In this document: piece after piece, positions 15,913 to 24,452 of the stretch | Layout: every line of letters starts with the position of its first letter | Numbering within the stretch: the first letter of the stretch is position 1 | NCBI GenBank assembly: GCA_937935995.1 | Contig: CALGXF010000036.1 | Location: 1 to 29,234, forward strand | DNA: 29,234 bases | Direction: 5' to 3' | Source: an uncultured Alphaproteobacteria bacterium | Lineage (GTDB): Bacteria; Pseudomonadota; Alphaproteobacteria; CAAHEQ01; UBA3637 | Notes under the pieces: generated by a model | Told to the model about the DNA's origin: nothing | The model's input: the letters and a program-made list of their open reading frames with translations, nothing else | Database searches by the model: none | Made by a program: the position numbers and the translations under genes

Positions 15913-17975
15913 GAACTATTCCCGTCGACCGGCTGACATACGAAGAAGCGCAAATAGAATTAGCCAATCTGGCCAAAGAATTGGCCGAACATGACATTGC
16001 TTATTATCAAAATGACGCACCGCTTTTAGCCGACTGGGAATATGATCATTTAAAACGGCGCAACGAAGCCATAGAACTCCGTTTTCCGGATTTGGTTTTG
16101 GAAAACGGCCCTTCTTTTAAAGTGGGCGCGGCGGCGGCTGAAGGATTCTCCAAAGTTGAATTGAAAGTCCCGATGTTATCGCTTTCCAATATTTTCACGG
16201 AAGAAGATATTTTGGATTTCACGGATCGTATCCGCCGATTTTTAAATTTATCACCCCAAGATGAACTCATCTTTGCAGCAGAACCGAAAATTGACGGTCT
16301 TTCCTTCTCGGCCAGATACGAACACGGCCGTTTTGTTCAAGGGTCAACGCGCGGCGACGGCAGTATTGGCGAAGACATTACGGCCAATTTACGAACAATT
16401 GCGGATTTGCCGGAACAACTCACCGGCACCGACATTCCGGATGTCATTGAAATTCGCGGTGAAGTTTACATGCGCAAATCTGATTTTTACGCGCTTAATC
16501 AAATCCAAGAACAAGAAGGTCGCCGCCCGTTTGCCAATCCGCGCAATGCGGCAGCCGGTTCTTTGCGTCAATTAGATCCCAAAATTACGGCGCAACGTAA
16601 ATTAAGCCTTTTTGCTTACACTTACGGCGAAGTCAGTCATGTTACTTGGACAACGCAGTGGGAATTTTTAAATTTAATCAAAAGCTGGGGCATTCCGGTC
16701 AGTCCTGAAATTGCCCTTTGCGGCACGGATATTGACTTGGTGCGTTACTACATGAACATGGGACAAAAACGGGCTGATTTGGATTATGACATTGACGGTG
16801 TTGTTTATAAAGTCAATCGGCTGGATTATCAAAAACGGTTGGGGTTTATCACACGCTCGCCGCGATGGGCCATTGCCCATAAATTTCCGGCGCAACAAGC
16901 TCAAACCCGGATAAAGAAAATCCGCATTCAAGTCGGGCGAACCGGCGTTTTAACGCCTGTTGCGGATTTGGAACCGGTGAATGTCGGCGGGGTCATGGTC
17001 AGCCATGCAACCCTTCATAACATGGATGAAATCGAACGCAAAGACATCCGCGAAGGCGATACGGTTATTGTTCAACGCGCCGGTGACGTTATTCCGCAGA
17101 TTGTTCAAGTCATTTTGGACAAACGCCCGTTACATAGTTTTGCCTTTCAATTTCCGACTCACTGTCCCGAATGCGGCAGTTTGGTTGCGCGCGAAGAAGA
17201 TGAAGCGGCTCATTACTGCACAGGCGGTTTATTTTGCCCGCGTCAGGTCGTCGAACGCCTGAAGCATTTTGTTTCCCGCGATGCGATGGATATTGAAGGA
17301 CTGGGAAAAAAGAATATTGAAGCCTTTTTTGAATGGGGATGGTTGCGTTCTCCCGTAGACATTTTTCATTTACGGGAACGCCATCAAGATGCCTTGTTAA
17401 AAACAGAAGGCTGGGGTGAAAAATCAGTTTCCAACCTCTTTGACGCCATTCAAAAAGTGCAAACCAAAACCGGTTTGGATAAGTTTATTTTTGCATTGGG
17501 AATTCGTCAAATCGGCCAAAGCACCGCACGGTTATTGGCCGAACAATACGGAACCATTGAAAACTTGATTGAAGCAGCTCATCAGGAAACGGCTCTTGAT
17601 GATTTAACGCACATTGACGGAATCGGCAAAAGCACTGCCGCAGACATCATTGACTTTTTTAAAGAGCCGCATAATCGGGAAGTCGTTGACGCGTTGGTCA
17701 AGCTGATACACATTGAACCTTATCAAACCAACAAACAACAAACGCCGTTAACCGGCAAGACCGTCGTTTTTACGGGAACGCTGGAAACGATGACACGTCC
17801 CGAAGCTAAATCTTTAGCCGTTGCCGCCGGGGCAAAAGTATCCGGTTCCGTGTCCGGGAAAACAGACTATGTTGTTTTGGGAAAAGAGGCTGGCAGCAAA
17901 GCACTCCAAGCGCAAAAACTCGGGATCCGTATCCTTGATGAAAAAGATTTTCGCAAGATGCTTGAAATTATTTAA
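15903..17975 (+). CDS. ligA: NAD-dependent DNA ligase LigA
   Basis: 690 residues. Seals nicks in DNA using NAD+, joining Okazaki fragments and repair patches. The N-terminal Ia domain contains DIAYYQNDAP. The adenylation domain has KIDG with nucleophile Lys129 and the ENGPSFKVG motif. An OB fold is followed by a four-cysteine zinc finger (Cys421, Cys424, Cys439, Cys445), helix-hairpin-helix repeats (LGIRQIGQSTA, IDGIGKSTA) and a BRCT domain at about 610-690 (TGKTVVFTGTL). All domains are present. GGAG lies 5 nt before ATG 15903, inside the end of recN. Confidence 0.97.
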   Translation: MSLRTIPVDRLTYEEAQIELANLAKELAEHDIAYYQNDAPLLADWEYDHLKRRNEAIELRFPDLVLENGPSFKVGAAAAEGFSKVELKVPMLSLSNIFTEEDILDFTDRIRRFLNLSPQDELIFAAEPKIDGLSFSARYEHGRFVQGSTRGDGSIGEDITANLRTIADLPEQLTGTDIPDVIEIRGEVYMRKSDFYALNQIQEQEGRRPFANPRNAAAGSLRQLDPKITAQRKLSLFAYTYGEVSHVTWTTQWEFLNLIKSWGIPVSPEIALCGTDIDLVRYYMNMGQKRADLDYDIDGVVYKVNRLDYQKRLGFITRSPRWAIAHKFPAQQAQTRIKKIRIQVGRTGVLTPVADLEPVNVGGVMVSHATLHNMDEIERKDIREGDTVIVQRAGDVIPQIVQVILDKRPLHSFAFQFPTHCPECGSLVAREEDEAAHYCTGGLFCPRQVVERLKHFVSRDAMDIEGLGKKNIEAFFEWGWLRSPVDIFHLRERHQDALLKTEGWGEKSVSNLFDAIQKVQTKTGLDKFIFALGIRQIGQSTARLLAEQYGTIENLIEAAHQETALDDLTHIDGIGKSTAADIIDFFKEPHNREVVDALVKLIHIEPYQTNKQQTPLTGKTVVFTGTLETMTRPEAKSLAVAAGAKVSGSVSGKTDYVVLGKEAGSKALQAQKLGIRILDEKDFRKMLEII

Positions 17976-17989
17976 ATTATGGATAGAAT
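17962..17989 (+). promoter_or_regulatory. Promoter of the YdbH-like gene
   Basis: TTGAAA (17962-17967), 16-nt spacer, TAGAAT (17984-17989), each one mismatch from consensus, 30 nt before ATG 18019 and overlapping the ligA 3' end. Confidence 0.6.
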
Positions 17990-18018
17990 AAAAGAAATAC
18001 ATTCTAAAAGAGGGGAAA

Positions 18019-20886
18019 ATGGCGGACGAAACAAAAAATCAAACATCGGTGGTTCCTCCCGCAGAGTATGCGGGCCCTCCCAAGTCACACTCGTTCAAAG
18101 ACGAACTTCATGCTACAGACGCCGTCCCCGTTTTGCCGACGCCCGTTGCTTCACAACCGGCCTCTTCGGATGATTCTTATGCCGGCCCGCCTAAATCGGT
18201 TCATTTTTCAACGGATGATGTGAAAATTCCGCCGCATGCGCCGGCGCATATCGGTCTTTTAAGCGAAGAAGAAGCTGAAAAAGAAATTTTGGATGTTCCG
18301 TCCAAACCGCCATCGCTTATTGATTTAATTGCGGATCCGTCTGACAATCCGGAAGAGCCGAAAAAGAAAAAATTTGAATTGAATTGGCACTTCGATCCCA
18401 AAATCTTTAAAAAGTACAAAGACGACGTGCGGACTTTCTTTGAACAAAATCCGATGATTTACAAAACATTCCAAGCCGTGTGGATGTTTATGATGACCCT
18501 TATTTATTTGGGCGGGTTTGCTTTTTTCACGGTGTTTTTTGTTCTTTACTTTGCGTTTACACCGCTGTTAAGAGGGTATTTAAATTCACGCGGGCTTTCC
18601 AATGTTGATTTTACCGTCGCTTCGCACAGTTTATCGGAATTGACGATTAAAGATATTAAAGATAAACAAGGTATTTTTAAAATCAAATCCATCCGGCTGC
18701 AATATACGTTTACAAACTTTTTAAAGGGAAAAATCACGCTGGCAGATGTTGATTCTTTGGAAATTTTCATAAAACAGGATAAAGACAAAGGCTATAACGT
18801 TCGCAATTTAATGACGGTTTTCCTTAAATTAGGTCTGATGGATCGCAACAGCCCGATGCGCATTCAATCGTTGCAATTTAAAAATTCAAAGGTTTATGTC
18901 GGCGACCAAGCTTATCCGATTGACTTTTCCGGAATCGGGGATCTGGAGATTCAACGCCAGTTTGTCATTCCGTTTACGTTCCAAAATGATTATTTGACGG
19001 CGAATGCTTCTTTAACAACAGCCATTGAAGGAGCGGGGACAACATGGACTGTTACATTGGATAACGGAAAATTAACGCTCCCCAGCTTGCCGGCGGAAAC
19101 CGTATCCGGAACATTGGTTTGGAAAACAAGAAACACGCATTTGCAAAGCTTTAATGCCGATCTTTCCTTAAAGCAGGAAAACAATGAAAAGAAAATATCA
19201 TTGCAATTGCTGCCCGTTCAAGGGGGAAAAGCCAATATGAACCTGACAATGGATCTTCCGAAGGAACCCGGTGAAGCCAAACCGTTGCAAGTGAATATTA
19301 CGCTACGCAATGCGACAATCGGAAATGATTTAAAATCTCTTTCGACAAAAGATCCGGTCAATATAAAATTGACGAACGTCGACACGGACTTTTTAAAGGC
19401 TGACACGATTCAAGCTTCTTTAAACGGAAACCTGACCTGTGAAGGACAAAAATGTACCTTTAAACAAACGCGGCCGTCCGATATGATTTTCTTTTCACCG
19501 GTAAAGAAAGTTTGGGATACGGAAATGACGGTTTCTTACCCGTTACGTATCACGCTGACGCCGGGCAAAGAAAATTTGTTTGTGTTGGATCAAACAAAAT
19601 TAACCTTTGATTCGATTGTTCGTAAATCGTCTTTTAACCTGACAAAAATAAAAAACAACAATGAAACTTATCCGTTATCGATTTCAACGGGGGAAACCAT
19701 TGTTAAAGGGACATTTGATTTGATTGACAGAAGCGGAACGTTGCAAACGTCTTCCGAAAATGTTACTTGGTCTGATAATGTGCTGAAATTTGAACGGGCT
19801 CAAATTGAAACACAGTCAGATAAAAACGGCTCGGCTATCAGCCTTTCAACACCTTCCGTTTCTTTGGTGGACAGCGACTTATTGAAAATCCCGTTTGCGC
19901 TTCAGTTGCAAATGACTCCGGATCAATATTTCAATTTAGCGCTTCAAAGCAACAACAACCAAGTAACGTTAAATGCAAACGGATATTTCAGCACCTTTAC
20001 GGGCGAAGTGTTGGCAGCGGTTGAAACGCAACCGATTCGTTTTGATAAAGAGACGTTACAACCGTCAAAGATAACGGGGTTGATTGATGAAAGCCTGACG
20101 AATGTCACCGGGACAGTTACTTGCCGCGGTCAATTCCATTGGAAAAATGATCGAAGCGTTGACGGACCGATGAACATCTTGCTTGATAAAGTTTCATTTG
20201 ATTACGGCAATGTTCAAGTCAATAACTTAAGCACGATGATGGAAATCACCTCTTTCGTTCCGTTCGGCACAAAACGCAATCAAGAAGCATTCGTTGAATC
20301 GATTATGACAACCTTGCCGTTCAGCAACATCGACATCAACTATTATTTTGACATGTCAAAACGTCAATTCAACATTTCCCGAATGAACATGGAATTAGCC
20401 GATGTTGTTTTCCGGATTGACCCGACGTGGTTGACTTATCAATCTCCGGTCCAAACGTTCTTGTTCAAAGCAAAAAATATCGATTTGGAACAGTTAGTGC
20501 CTTACGTCCGGCTGGATGACTTGAACATGCAAGGCAATATTTCATCAGCCAGTTTCTCGTTACAACTGGATAATGAAAAAGTATTGCTGAAAAACATGGA
20601 ATTGACTATTCCGCAAGACGGAACAATTACTTACACGCCTGAGTCATATTCGAATGCAAGCTTGGATATCTTTAAGAATCTGTCATTCAAGAAAGCAACC
20701 GTTATCCTGAATGAATTAGAAAATCAAACAACGGATTTCTTATTCATCGGAGACAGCACAAATCCGCAAGACCGGCGTAAAACAACGATTCGGTTTAACA
20801 TCACCGAACCGTTAAGAAACTTCATCAAATCGGCTAATCCGAAACCGATACCGGATGAGGTTATCGAAAAAATGAAACAATTTTAA
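18019..20886 (+). CDS. YdbH/AsmA-like inner-membrane-anchored envelope protein
   Basis: 955 residues. Residues 1-150 are hydrophilic, with two copies of YAGPPKS (17-23 and 54-60) followed by His/Phe. One membrane helix lies at about 152-182. The remaining 770 residues are beta-rich and presumably periplasmic. The C-terminal part (about 810-890) has LEQLVPYVRLDDLNMQGNIS...GTITYTPES, which fits the DctA-YdbH C-terminal domain of AsmA-like proteins. TamB, YhdP and YdbH of that superfamily move phospholipid between membranes, so a lipid-transfer role is likely by family. The long cytoplasmic N-terminus is unusual. AGAGGGG precedes the ATG and a 10-bp terminator hairpin follows. The usual small partner YnbE is not adjacent. 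Confidence 0.75.
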   Translation: MADETKNQTSVVPPAEYAGPPKSHSFKDELHATDAVPVLPTPVASQPASSDDSYAGPPKSVHFSTDDVKIPPHAPAHIGLLSEEEAEKEILDVPSKPPSLIDLIADPSDNPEEPKKKKFELNWHFDPKIFKKYKDDVRTFFEQNPMIYKTFQAVWMFMMTLIYLGGFAFFTVFFVLYFAFTPLLRGYLNSRGLSNVDFTVASHSLSELTIKDIKDKQGIFKIKSIRLQYTFTNFLKGKITLADVDSLEIFIKQDKDKGYNVRNLMTVFLKLGLMDRNSPMRIQSLQFKNSKVYVGDQAYPIDFSGIGDLEIQRQFVIPFTFQNDYLTANASLTTAIEGAGTTWTVTLDNGKLTLPSLPAETVSGTLVWKTRNTHLQSFNADLSLKQENNEKKISLQLLPVQGGKANMNLTMDLPKEPGEAKPLQVNITLRNATIGNDLKSLSTKDPVNIKLTNVDTDFLKADTIQASLNGNLTCEGQKCTFKQTRPSDMIFFSPVKKVWDTEMTVSYPLRITLTPGKENLFVLDQTKLTFDSIVRKSSFNLTKIKNNNETYPLSISTGETIVKGTFDLIDRSGTLQTSSENVTWSDNVLKFERAQIETQSDKNGSAISLSTPSVSLVDSDLLKIPFALQLQMTPDQYFNLALQSNNNQVTLNANGYFSTFTGEVLAAVETQPIRFDKETLQPSKITGLIDESLTNVTGTVTCRGQFHWKNDRSVDGPMNILLDKVSFDYGNVQVNNLSTMMEITSFVPFGTKRNQEAFVESIMTTLPFSNIDINYYFDMSKRQFNISRMNMELADVVFRIDPTWLTYQSPVQTFLFKAKNIDLEQLVPYVRLDDLNMQGNISSASFSLQLDNEKVLLKNMELTIPQDGTITYTPESYSNASLDIFKNLSFKKATVILNELENQTTDFLFIGDSTNPQDRRKTTIRFNITEPLRNFIKSANPKPIPDEVIEKMKQF

Positions 20887-20894
20887 CGTTTTTC

Positions 20895-20925
20895 AAAGGT
20901 TCCTCTTGCAAGGAACCTTTCTTTT
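20895..20925 (+). terminator. Rho-independent terminator
   Basis: Perfect 10-bp stem AAAGGTTCCT/AGGAACCTTT with loop CTTGCA, then CTTTT. Its loop and 3' arm also contain the -35 of the next promoter. Confidence 0.85.
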
Positions 20926-20934
20926 CCCTACAAT
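20906..20934 (+). promoter_or_regulatory. Promoter embedded in a terminator, predicting a leaderless mRNA
   Basis: TTGCAA (20906-20911), 17-nt spacer, TACAAT (20929-20934). The expected transcription start falls at about 20941-20942, on the ATG at 20942. Confidence 0.5.
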
Positions 20935-20941
20935 ACAGGTT

Positions 20942-21397
20942 ATGAAGATATTAATTTTATGGACAATAACTATTTTAGGCTTAAGCGGCTTGTTTTTGCT
21001 TTTCCACGCACCTTTTTTAGGGGCGTTCTTTTTGTTGCTGTTGCTGGCCATCGCATTGATTGTATCACATCAACAACGGCAAACCGGCCTGCCGCCCGTT
21101 GTTTGGATTTATCCCAAAATCGGGCTTGCACTTCTTTTTCTGGCCTGCATCGGGTACAGCCTTCATCTTTACGTAAACAGCATTCAATGCCTTTCTTGCA
21201 TGCACGGCATTTTATCGGCCAATTTACCGGTGTCTTTGTCTTATGCCCGAGAAAATCTGCTTTCTTACGCCAAAGGTTTGTGGGCTTTTAATAACAGAGT
21301 CAGTTTTTTCTTTTTATTCATGAGCGCCCTTATCATCATCTACACCGCCGTTCATACGTATCGAAAAAAACAAAAGAAAGGACGCCGGCATGTTTGA
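20942..21397 (+). CDS. Small membrane protein, NuoJ-like remnant or derivative
   Basis: 151 residues from ATG 20942; an upstream in-frame ATG at 20906 lies in the terminator and is rejected. It has about four hydrophobic helices. The N-terminus (LGLSGLFLLFHAPFLGAFFLLLLLAIALIV) resembles NuoJ TM1-TM2. The C-terminus (ENLLSYAKGLW..., then FMSALIIIYTAV and a basic tail) resembles the last NuoJ helix. The NuoJ TM3 segment (VYxGAxxVLFxFVVM), central to complex I coupling, is missing. The next gene looks like NuoK plus NuoN, and birA-rnj follow, the genes that often follow nuoN in Alphaproteobacteria. The NuoJ call is inference from weak similarity and context. It overlaps the next gene by 8 nt. 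Confidence 0.6.
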   Translation: MKILILWTITILGLSGLFLLFHAPFLGAFFLLLLLAIALIVSHQQRQTGLPPVVWIYPKIGLALLFLACIGYSLHLYVNSIQCLSCMHGILSANLPVSLSYARENLLSYAKGLWAFNNRVSFFFLFMSALIIIYTAVHTYRKKQKKGRRHV

Positions 21398-22049
21398 TTA
21401 TACAAGTTTAATTTACTTTTCGACAACGCTTTGGATGAGCTTTGGATTAGCCGCATTCGGCGCCTTTGGATTGTTTTTCAGCCGAAAAGTACCTTATCTA
21501 ATTTATTTTACCGCCCTGATTTTAAGCGCCTCCTTATTTAATTTGTTCAATGCATCTTATTATTTGAACGATGTTCGCGGAGAAATGGCCGCCCTTTTCC
21601 TGATAATCGGCTTTGGAATGGAAACCGGGACGGAACTGTATCTTTTGAAAAAGAAAAAGATTCAAAATTTTTCGCCGCTTTTTTATGCGCTGGCGTTTAT
21701 GAGTTTTTTCCTATTGGCGACGGCACGCGATTTACTGTCCATTGTCATCGGATTGGAAGGTTTTCAAGTCTGCCTTTACGGTTTTGCCGCCAAAAGAGAC
21801 TATCTGAAACCCATCCGATTAACGTTATTGAAAGAAGGCTTGGTTTCATACAGTGCTTTGGTTTACGGGCTGTCTGTTTTATATGTAACGCGCGGCCAAA
21901 TAACTTTGCTGGGATTGCGCCAATCTCTTCGTTCTTTACATCCGATTGACCCGTTTGTTTTAATCGGAATCGGATTGATTGCTTTAGGCATTTTAATCAA
22001 AATAAACGGATTTATTTTAATTTCCGGGAAAAAACGAACTCATGTTTAA
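21390..22049 (+). CDS. NuoK-NuoN-like fused, truncated membrane protein
   Basis: 219 residues and about seven membrane helices. Residues 15-88 match NuoK layout: three helices, with DVRGEMAALFLIIGFGMETGTELYLL in place of the usual DxxGQxxALxVxxxAAxEAAIGLA. Glu78 is kept, but the TM2 Glu is replaced (around Thr41-Ala42). Residues 95-210 match NuoN helices 4-8: LATARDLLSIVIGLEGFQVCLY (Glu123), LLKEGLVSYSALVYGLSVLY (Lys148) and LGILIKINGF (Lys204, equivalent to FKLAAVPFH). The rest of NuoN, and all of NuoL and NuoM, are absent. AAAGGA lies 7 nt before the ATG, which overlaps the preceding gene by 8 nt; birA overlaps its end by 8 nt. The intact, coupled frames suggest it is still expressed. Homology is inferred by eye. 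Confidence 0.65.
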   Translation: MFDYTSLIYFSTTLWMSFGLAAFGAFGLFFSRKVPYLIYFTALILSASLFNLFNASYYLNDVRGEMAALFLIIGFGMETGTELYLLKKKKIQNFSPLFYALAFMSFFLLATARDLLSIVIGLEGFQVCLYGFAAKRDYLKPIRLTLLKEGLVSYSALVYGLSVLYVTRGQITLLGLRQSLRSLHPIDPFVLIGIGLIALGILIKINGFILISGKKRTHV

Positions 22050-22716
22050 ATACCATTATTTTGAAACGCTTGACAGCACAAACGACACCGCTCAATCTTT
22101 CCCGCCGTATTCGGTTATTCATGCCGGCCGACAGACAAAAGGACGCGGACGAATGGGTCGTTCTTGGTTCAGTTTGGACGGCAACCTGTTTATGTCTTTA
22201 GTCGTTCCGCAACCGACCGTTCCGGCGGATTACAGTTTTATTGCCAGTCTGGCCGTTGCCTTAACATTGGCTCCTTTATCACCGCGCATTAAATGGCCGA
22301 ATGACGTCTTGATTGACGGCAAAAAAATCAGCGGTATTTTATTGGAAACCGCATCGGAACAATCGGATAAATTGATTATCGGCATCGGAATCAACATAAC
22401 GGCCTGCCCGGATCAAACCCTTTACCCGACGACATGTTTAAAGGATTGCGGTGTTGACACAAATGCTAAAGTCATTTTGGACAAAGTTTTACAAAATTTT
22501 GAAGATGTGTTAACATCCTATCAAAAATCGGGATTTAAAGAAATCCGCCGCAAATGGTTAGAATTTGCAACCGGCATCGGGCAACCCATTCATGTCCGAC
22601 TGCCGAACAAAGAATTAACGGGTATTTTCAAAGGCTTGGATGAAAAAGGCGCTCTTCTTTTAAAGACGCCCGAGAAAGAATACGTTCTCACGGCCGGAGA
22701 TGTTTTTATGATTTAG
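22042..22716 (+). CDS. birA: Biotin-[acetyl-CoA carboxylase] ligase BirA (catalytic type)
   Basis: 224 residues. Activates biotin with ATP and transfers it to the carboxyl-carrier protein of acetyl-CoA carboxylase. It begins with YFETLDSTND and contains the biotinyl-AMP loop GRGRMGR (34-40), KWPNDV (84-89), the GKKISGILLE block and a C-terminal SH3-like domain. It lacks the N-terminal helix-turn-helix of E. coli BirA, so it is not a repressor. It overlaps the NuoK/N-like gene by 8 nt and is followed after 9 nt by rnj; coaX, often between birA and rnj in relatives, is absent. Confidence 0.94.
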   Translation: MFKYHYFETLDSTNDTAQSFPPYSVIHAGRQTKGRGRMGRSWFSLDGNLFMSLVVPQPTVPADYSFIASLAVALTLAPLSPRIKWPNDVLIDGKKISGILLETASEQSDKLIIGIGINITACPDQTLYPTTCLKDCGVDTNAKVILDKVLQNFEDVLTSYQKSGFKEIRRKWLEFATGIGQPIHVRLPNKELTGIFKGLDEKGALLLKTPEKEYVLTAGDVFMI

Positions 22717-22725
22717 AGGTTATGA

Positions 22726-24408
22726 ATGACAGAAGAAAAAAATGATATTCCTTTCGTAATTCCCAAAGATTCGTTGGTTTTTATTCCGCTGGGCGGCGTA
22801 ACGGGCATCGGACAAAATTTCTTTTTATACGGGTACAAAGGGAAGTGGTTGATTGTTGATTGCGGCATGGGCTTTCCGGGAGAACACTTTCCGGGCGTAG
22901 AAGTTTTATTACCGGATCCTGCTTTTATTGCCGAACACAAAAAAGACATCGTCGGTTTGGTTATTACACACGGACACGAAGATCACATCGGGGCTATTCC
23001 CTATTTGTGGCAAGACATGCAATGCCCGATTTACGCAACGCCGTTCACGGCAGAACTCATTGAAGACAAACTGGATGAATTCGGTTTGACCGGCCGCGTT
23101 CAACTGGAAGTTGTTGAACAAGGCGCTTTGTTGGAACTGCCGCCGTTTGAAGTTGAATTTATCCCGGTCAACCATTCCATTCCGGAACCCAGCATGCTGG
23201 CTATTCGGACAAAAGAAGGAACCATCATTCACACCGGCGATTGGAAATTTGATTCGGCTCCCATCATCGGAGAGACAACCAACGTTGCAGCTTTGAAAGA
23301 ATTAGGCCGGCAAGGTGTTTTAGCTTTGGTATCGGATTCAACCAATATTTTTTCGGAAAAGGAAGAAAAAACAGAACGGGATGTCCGGGAGTCATTAACG
23401 GAAATTTTTAAATCGGCGCCGTCGCGCATTATCATCACCTGTTTTGCTTCCAACGTCGGGCGCATGGAAAGCATTTATTGGGCTGCTCACGCTGCCGGCC
23501 GACGCGTTTGTTTAATGGGGCGGTCTTTTTGGCGAATTGACAGCGCTGCCCGAGCGGCCGGATACATGAAAGAAATCCCGCCGTTTTTAACGGAAGAAGA
23601 AGCTGCCGAAATCGATCGCGACAAAATCGTTTACATTTGTACCGGCAGTCAGGGAGAACCTTATTCCGCTTTGTCTAAATTAGCATCTCCCCGTCCGGCG
23701 CCGGGACAATTAACTTTGGATTCGCAAGATATTGTCATTTTTTCTTCGCGTGTCATTCCCGGCAATGAATTGGCGATTGCCGCTTTGCAAAAAAGATTAT
23801 TAATGTCCGGCTGTACCATTATCACGGATCGAGAAAAACTGGTTCACGTATCCGGACACCCGGCACAGGACAGTATGAAAAAGCTGTATGAATATCTGAA
23901 GCCTCAAATTGCCATTCCGGTGCATGGTGAGCCGATGTATATTGTGGAGCATAAAAAATTGGCGGAAGAATGGGGAGCCGGTATCTCAATTATCGTCGAA
24001 GAAGGCGATGTTTTGGAATTAAATGACGGAGATCCCGAAATTATCGGAGAAGTTCCCGTCGGGTGTTTGGCCGTTGACGGAAAGAAAATTGTTTCACTGG
24101 GGTCGGACGTACTAAAGAAACGTCGTAAAATGATTGAAGGCGGTACTGTCGTCGGTACGGTTGTCGTTGATAAAAAAGGTCATGTATTGGGTGAAGCGCA
24201 AATTTCGTCTTTCGGTTTATTGGATACCAATCCCGGAGATTTGGAAAAATTGGTTCAGCTGATTAAAACGCATGTCGATGAAATGCCGGCCGAGCAAAAA
24301 CAAGACGACAGCCTAGTCAAAGAAACCATTCGTTTAACCATTCGCCGGTTCATTACCGAACAGTTCGGCAAAAAACCGTTGATAGAAATTCACTTGGTTC
24401 GGATTTGA
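22726..24408 (+). CDS. rnj: Ribonuclease J
   Basis: 560 residues, metallo-beta-lactamase-fold 5'-to-3' exo- and endoribonuclease of mRNA decay and rRNA maturation. The metal site THGHEDHIGA has His82, His84, Asp86 and His87. HTGDWKFD, a beta-CASP region (VSDSTNIFSEKEEKTE, CFASNVGRMESI, TGSQGEPYSAL), SGHPAQDSMKKLYEYLKPQIAIPVHGE and a C-terminal domain complete the architecture. ATG 22726 is preferred over the ATG at 22722; AGAGG lies 6 nt upstream. Cotranscribed with birA. Confidence 0.95.
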   Translation: MTEEKNDIPFVIPKDSLVFIPLGGVTGIGQNFFLYGYKGKWLIVDCGMGFPGEHFPGVEVLLPDPAFIAEHKKDIVGLVITHGHEDHIGAIPYLWQDMQCPIYATPFTAELIEDKLDEFGLTGRVQLEVVEQGALLELPPFEVEFIPVNHSIPEPSMLAIRTKEGTIIHTGDWKFDSAPIIGETTNVAALKELGRQGVLALVSDSTNIFSEKEEKTERDVRESLTEIFKSAPSRIIITCFASNVGRMESIYWAAHAAGRRVCLMGRSFWRIDSAARAAGYMKEIPPFLTEEEAAEIDRDKIVYICTGSQGEPYSALSKLASPRPAPGQLTLDSQDIVIFSSRVIPGNELAIAALQKRLLMSGCTIITDREKLVHVSGHPAQDSMKKLYEYLKPQIAIPVHGEPMYIVEHKKLAEEWGAGISIIVEEGDVLELNDGDPEIIGEVPVGCLAVDGKKIVSLGSDVLKKRRKMIEGGTVVGTVVVDKKGHVLGEAQISSFGLLDTNPGDLEKLVQLIKTHVDEMPAEQKQDDSLVKETIRLTIRRFITEQFGKKPLIEIHLVRI

Positions 24409-24436
24409 AATCTTTAGTATTTCTTAATCTTTCCTT

Positions 24437-24445
24437 TGATATACT
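24437..24445 (+). promoter_or_regulatory. Extended -10 promoter, start codon at the predicted +1
   Basis: TGATATACT: a TGn element joined to TATACT at 24440-24445, without a convincing -35. The expected start site, about 24452, is next to ATG 24453. Confidence 0.4.
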
Positions 24446-24452
24446 TTCTTTC

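Noticed and set aside
24405..24452. Earlier in-frame start of the NlpD-like lipoprotein
   Set aside because: It would put 16 extra residues before a clean lipoprotein signal peptide and overlap the rnj stop. The ATG at 24453 fits the signal peptide.
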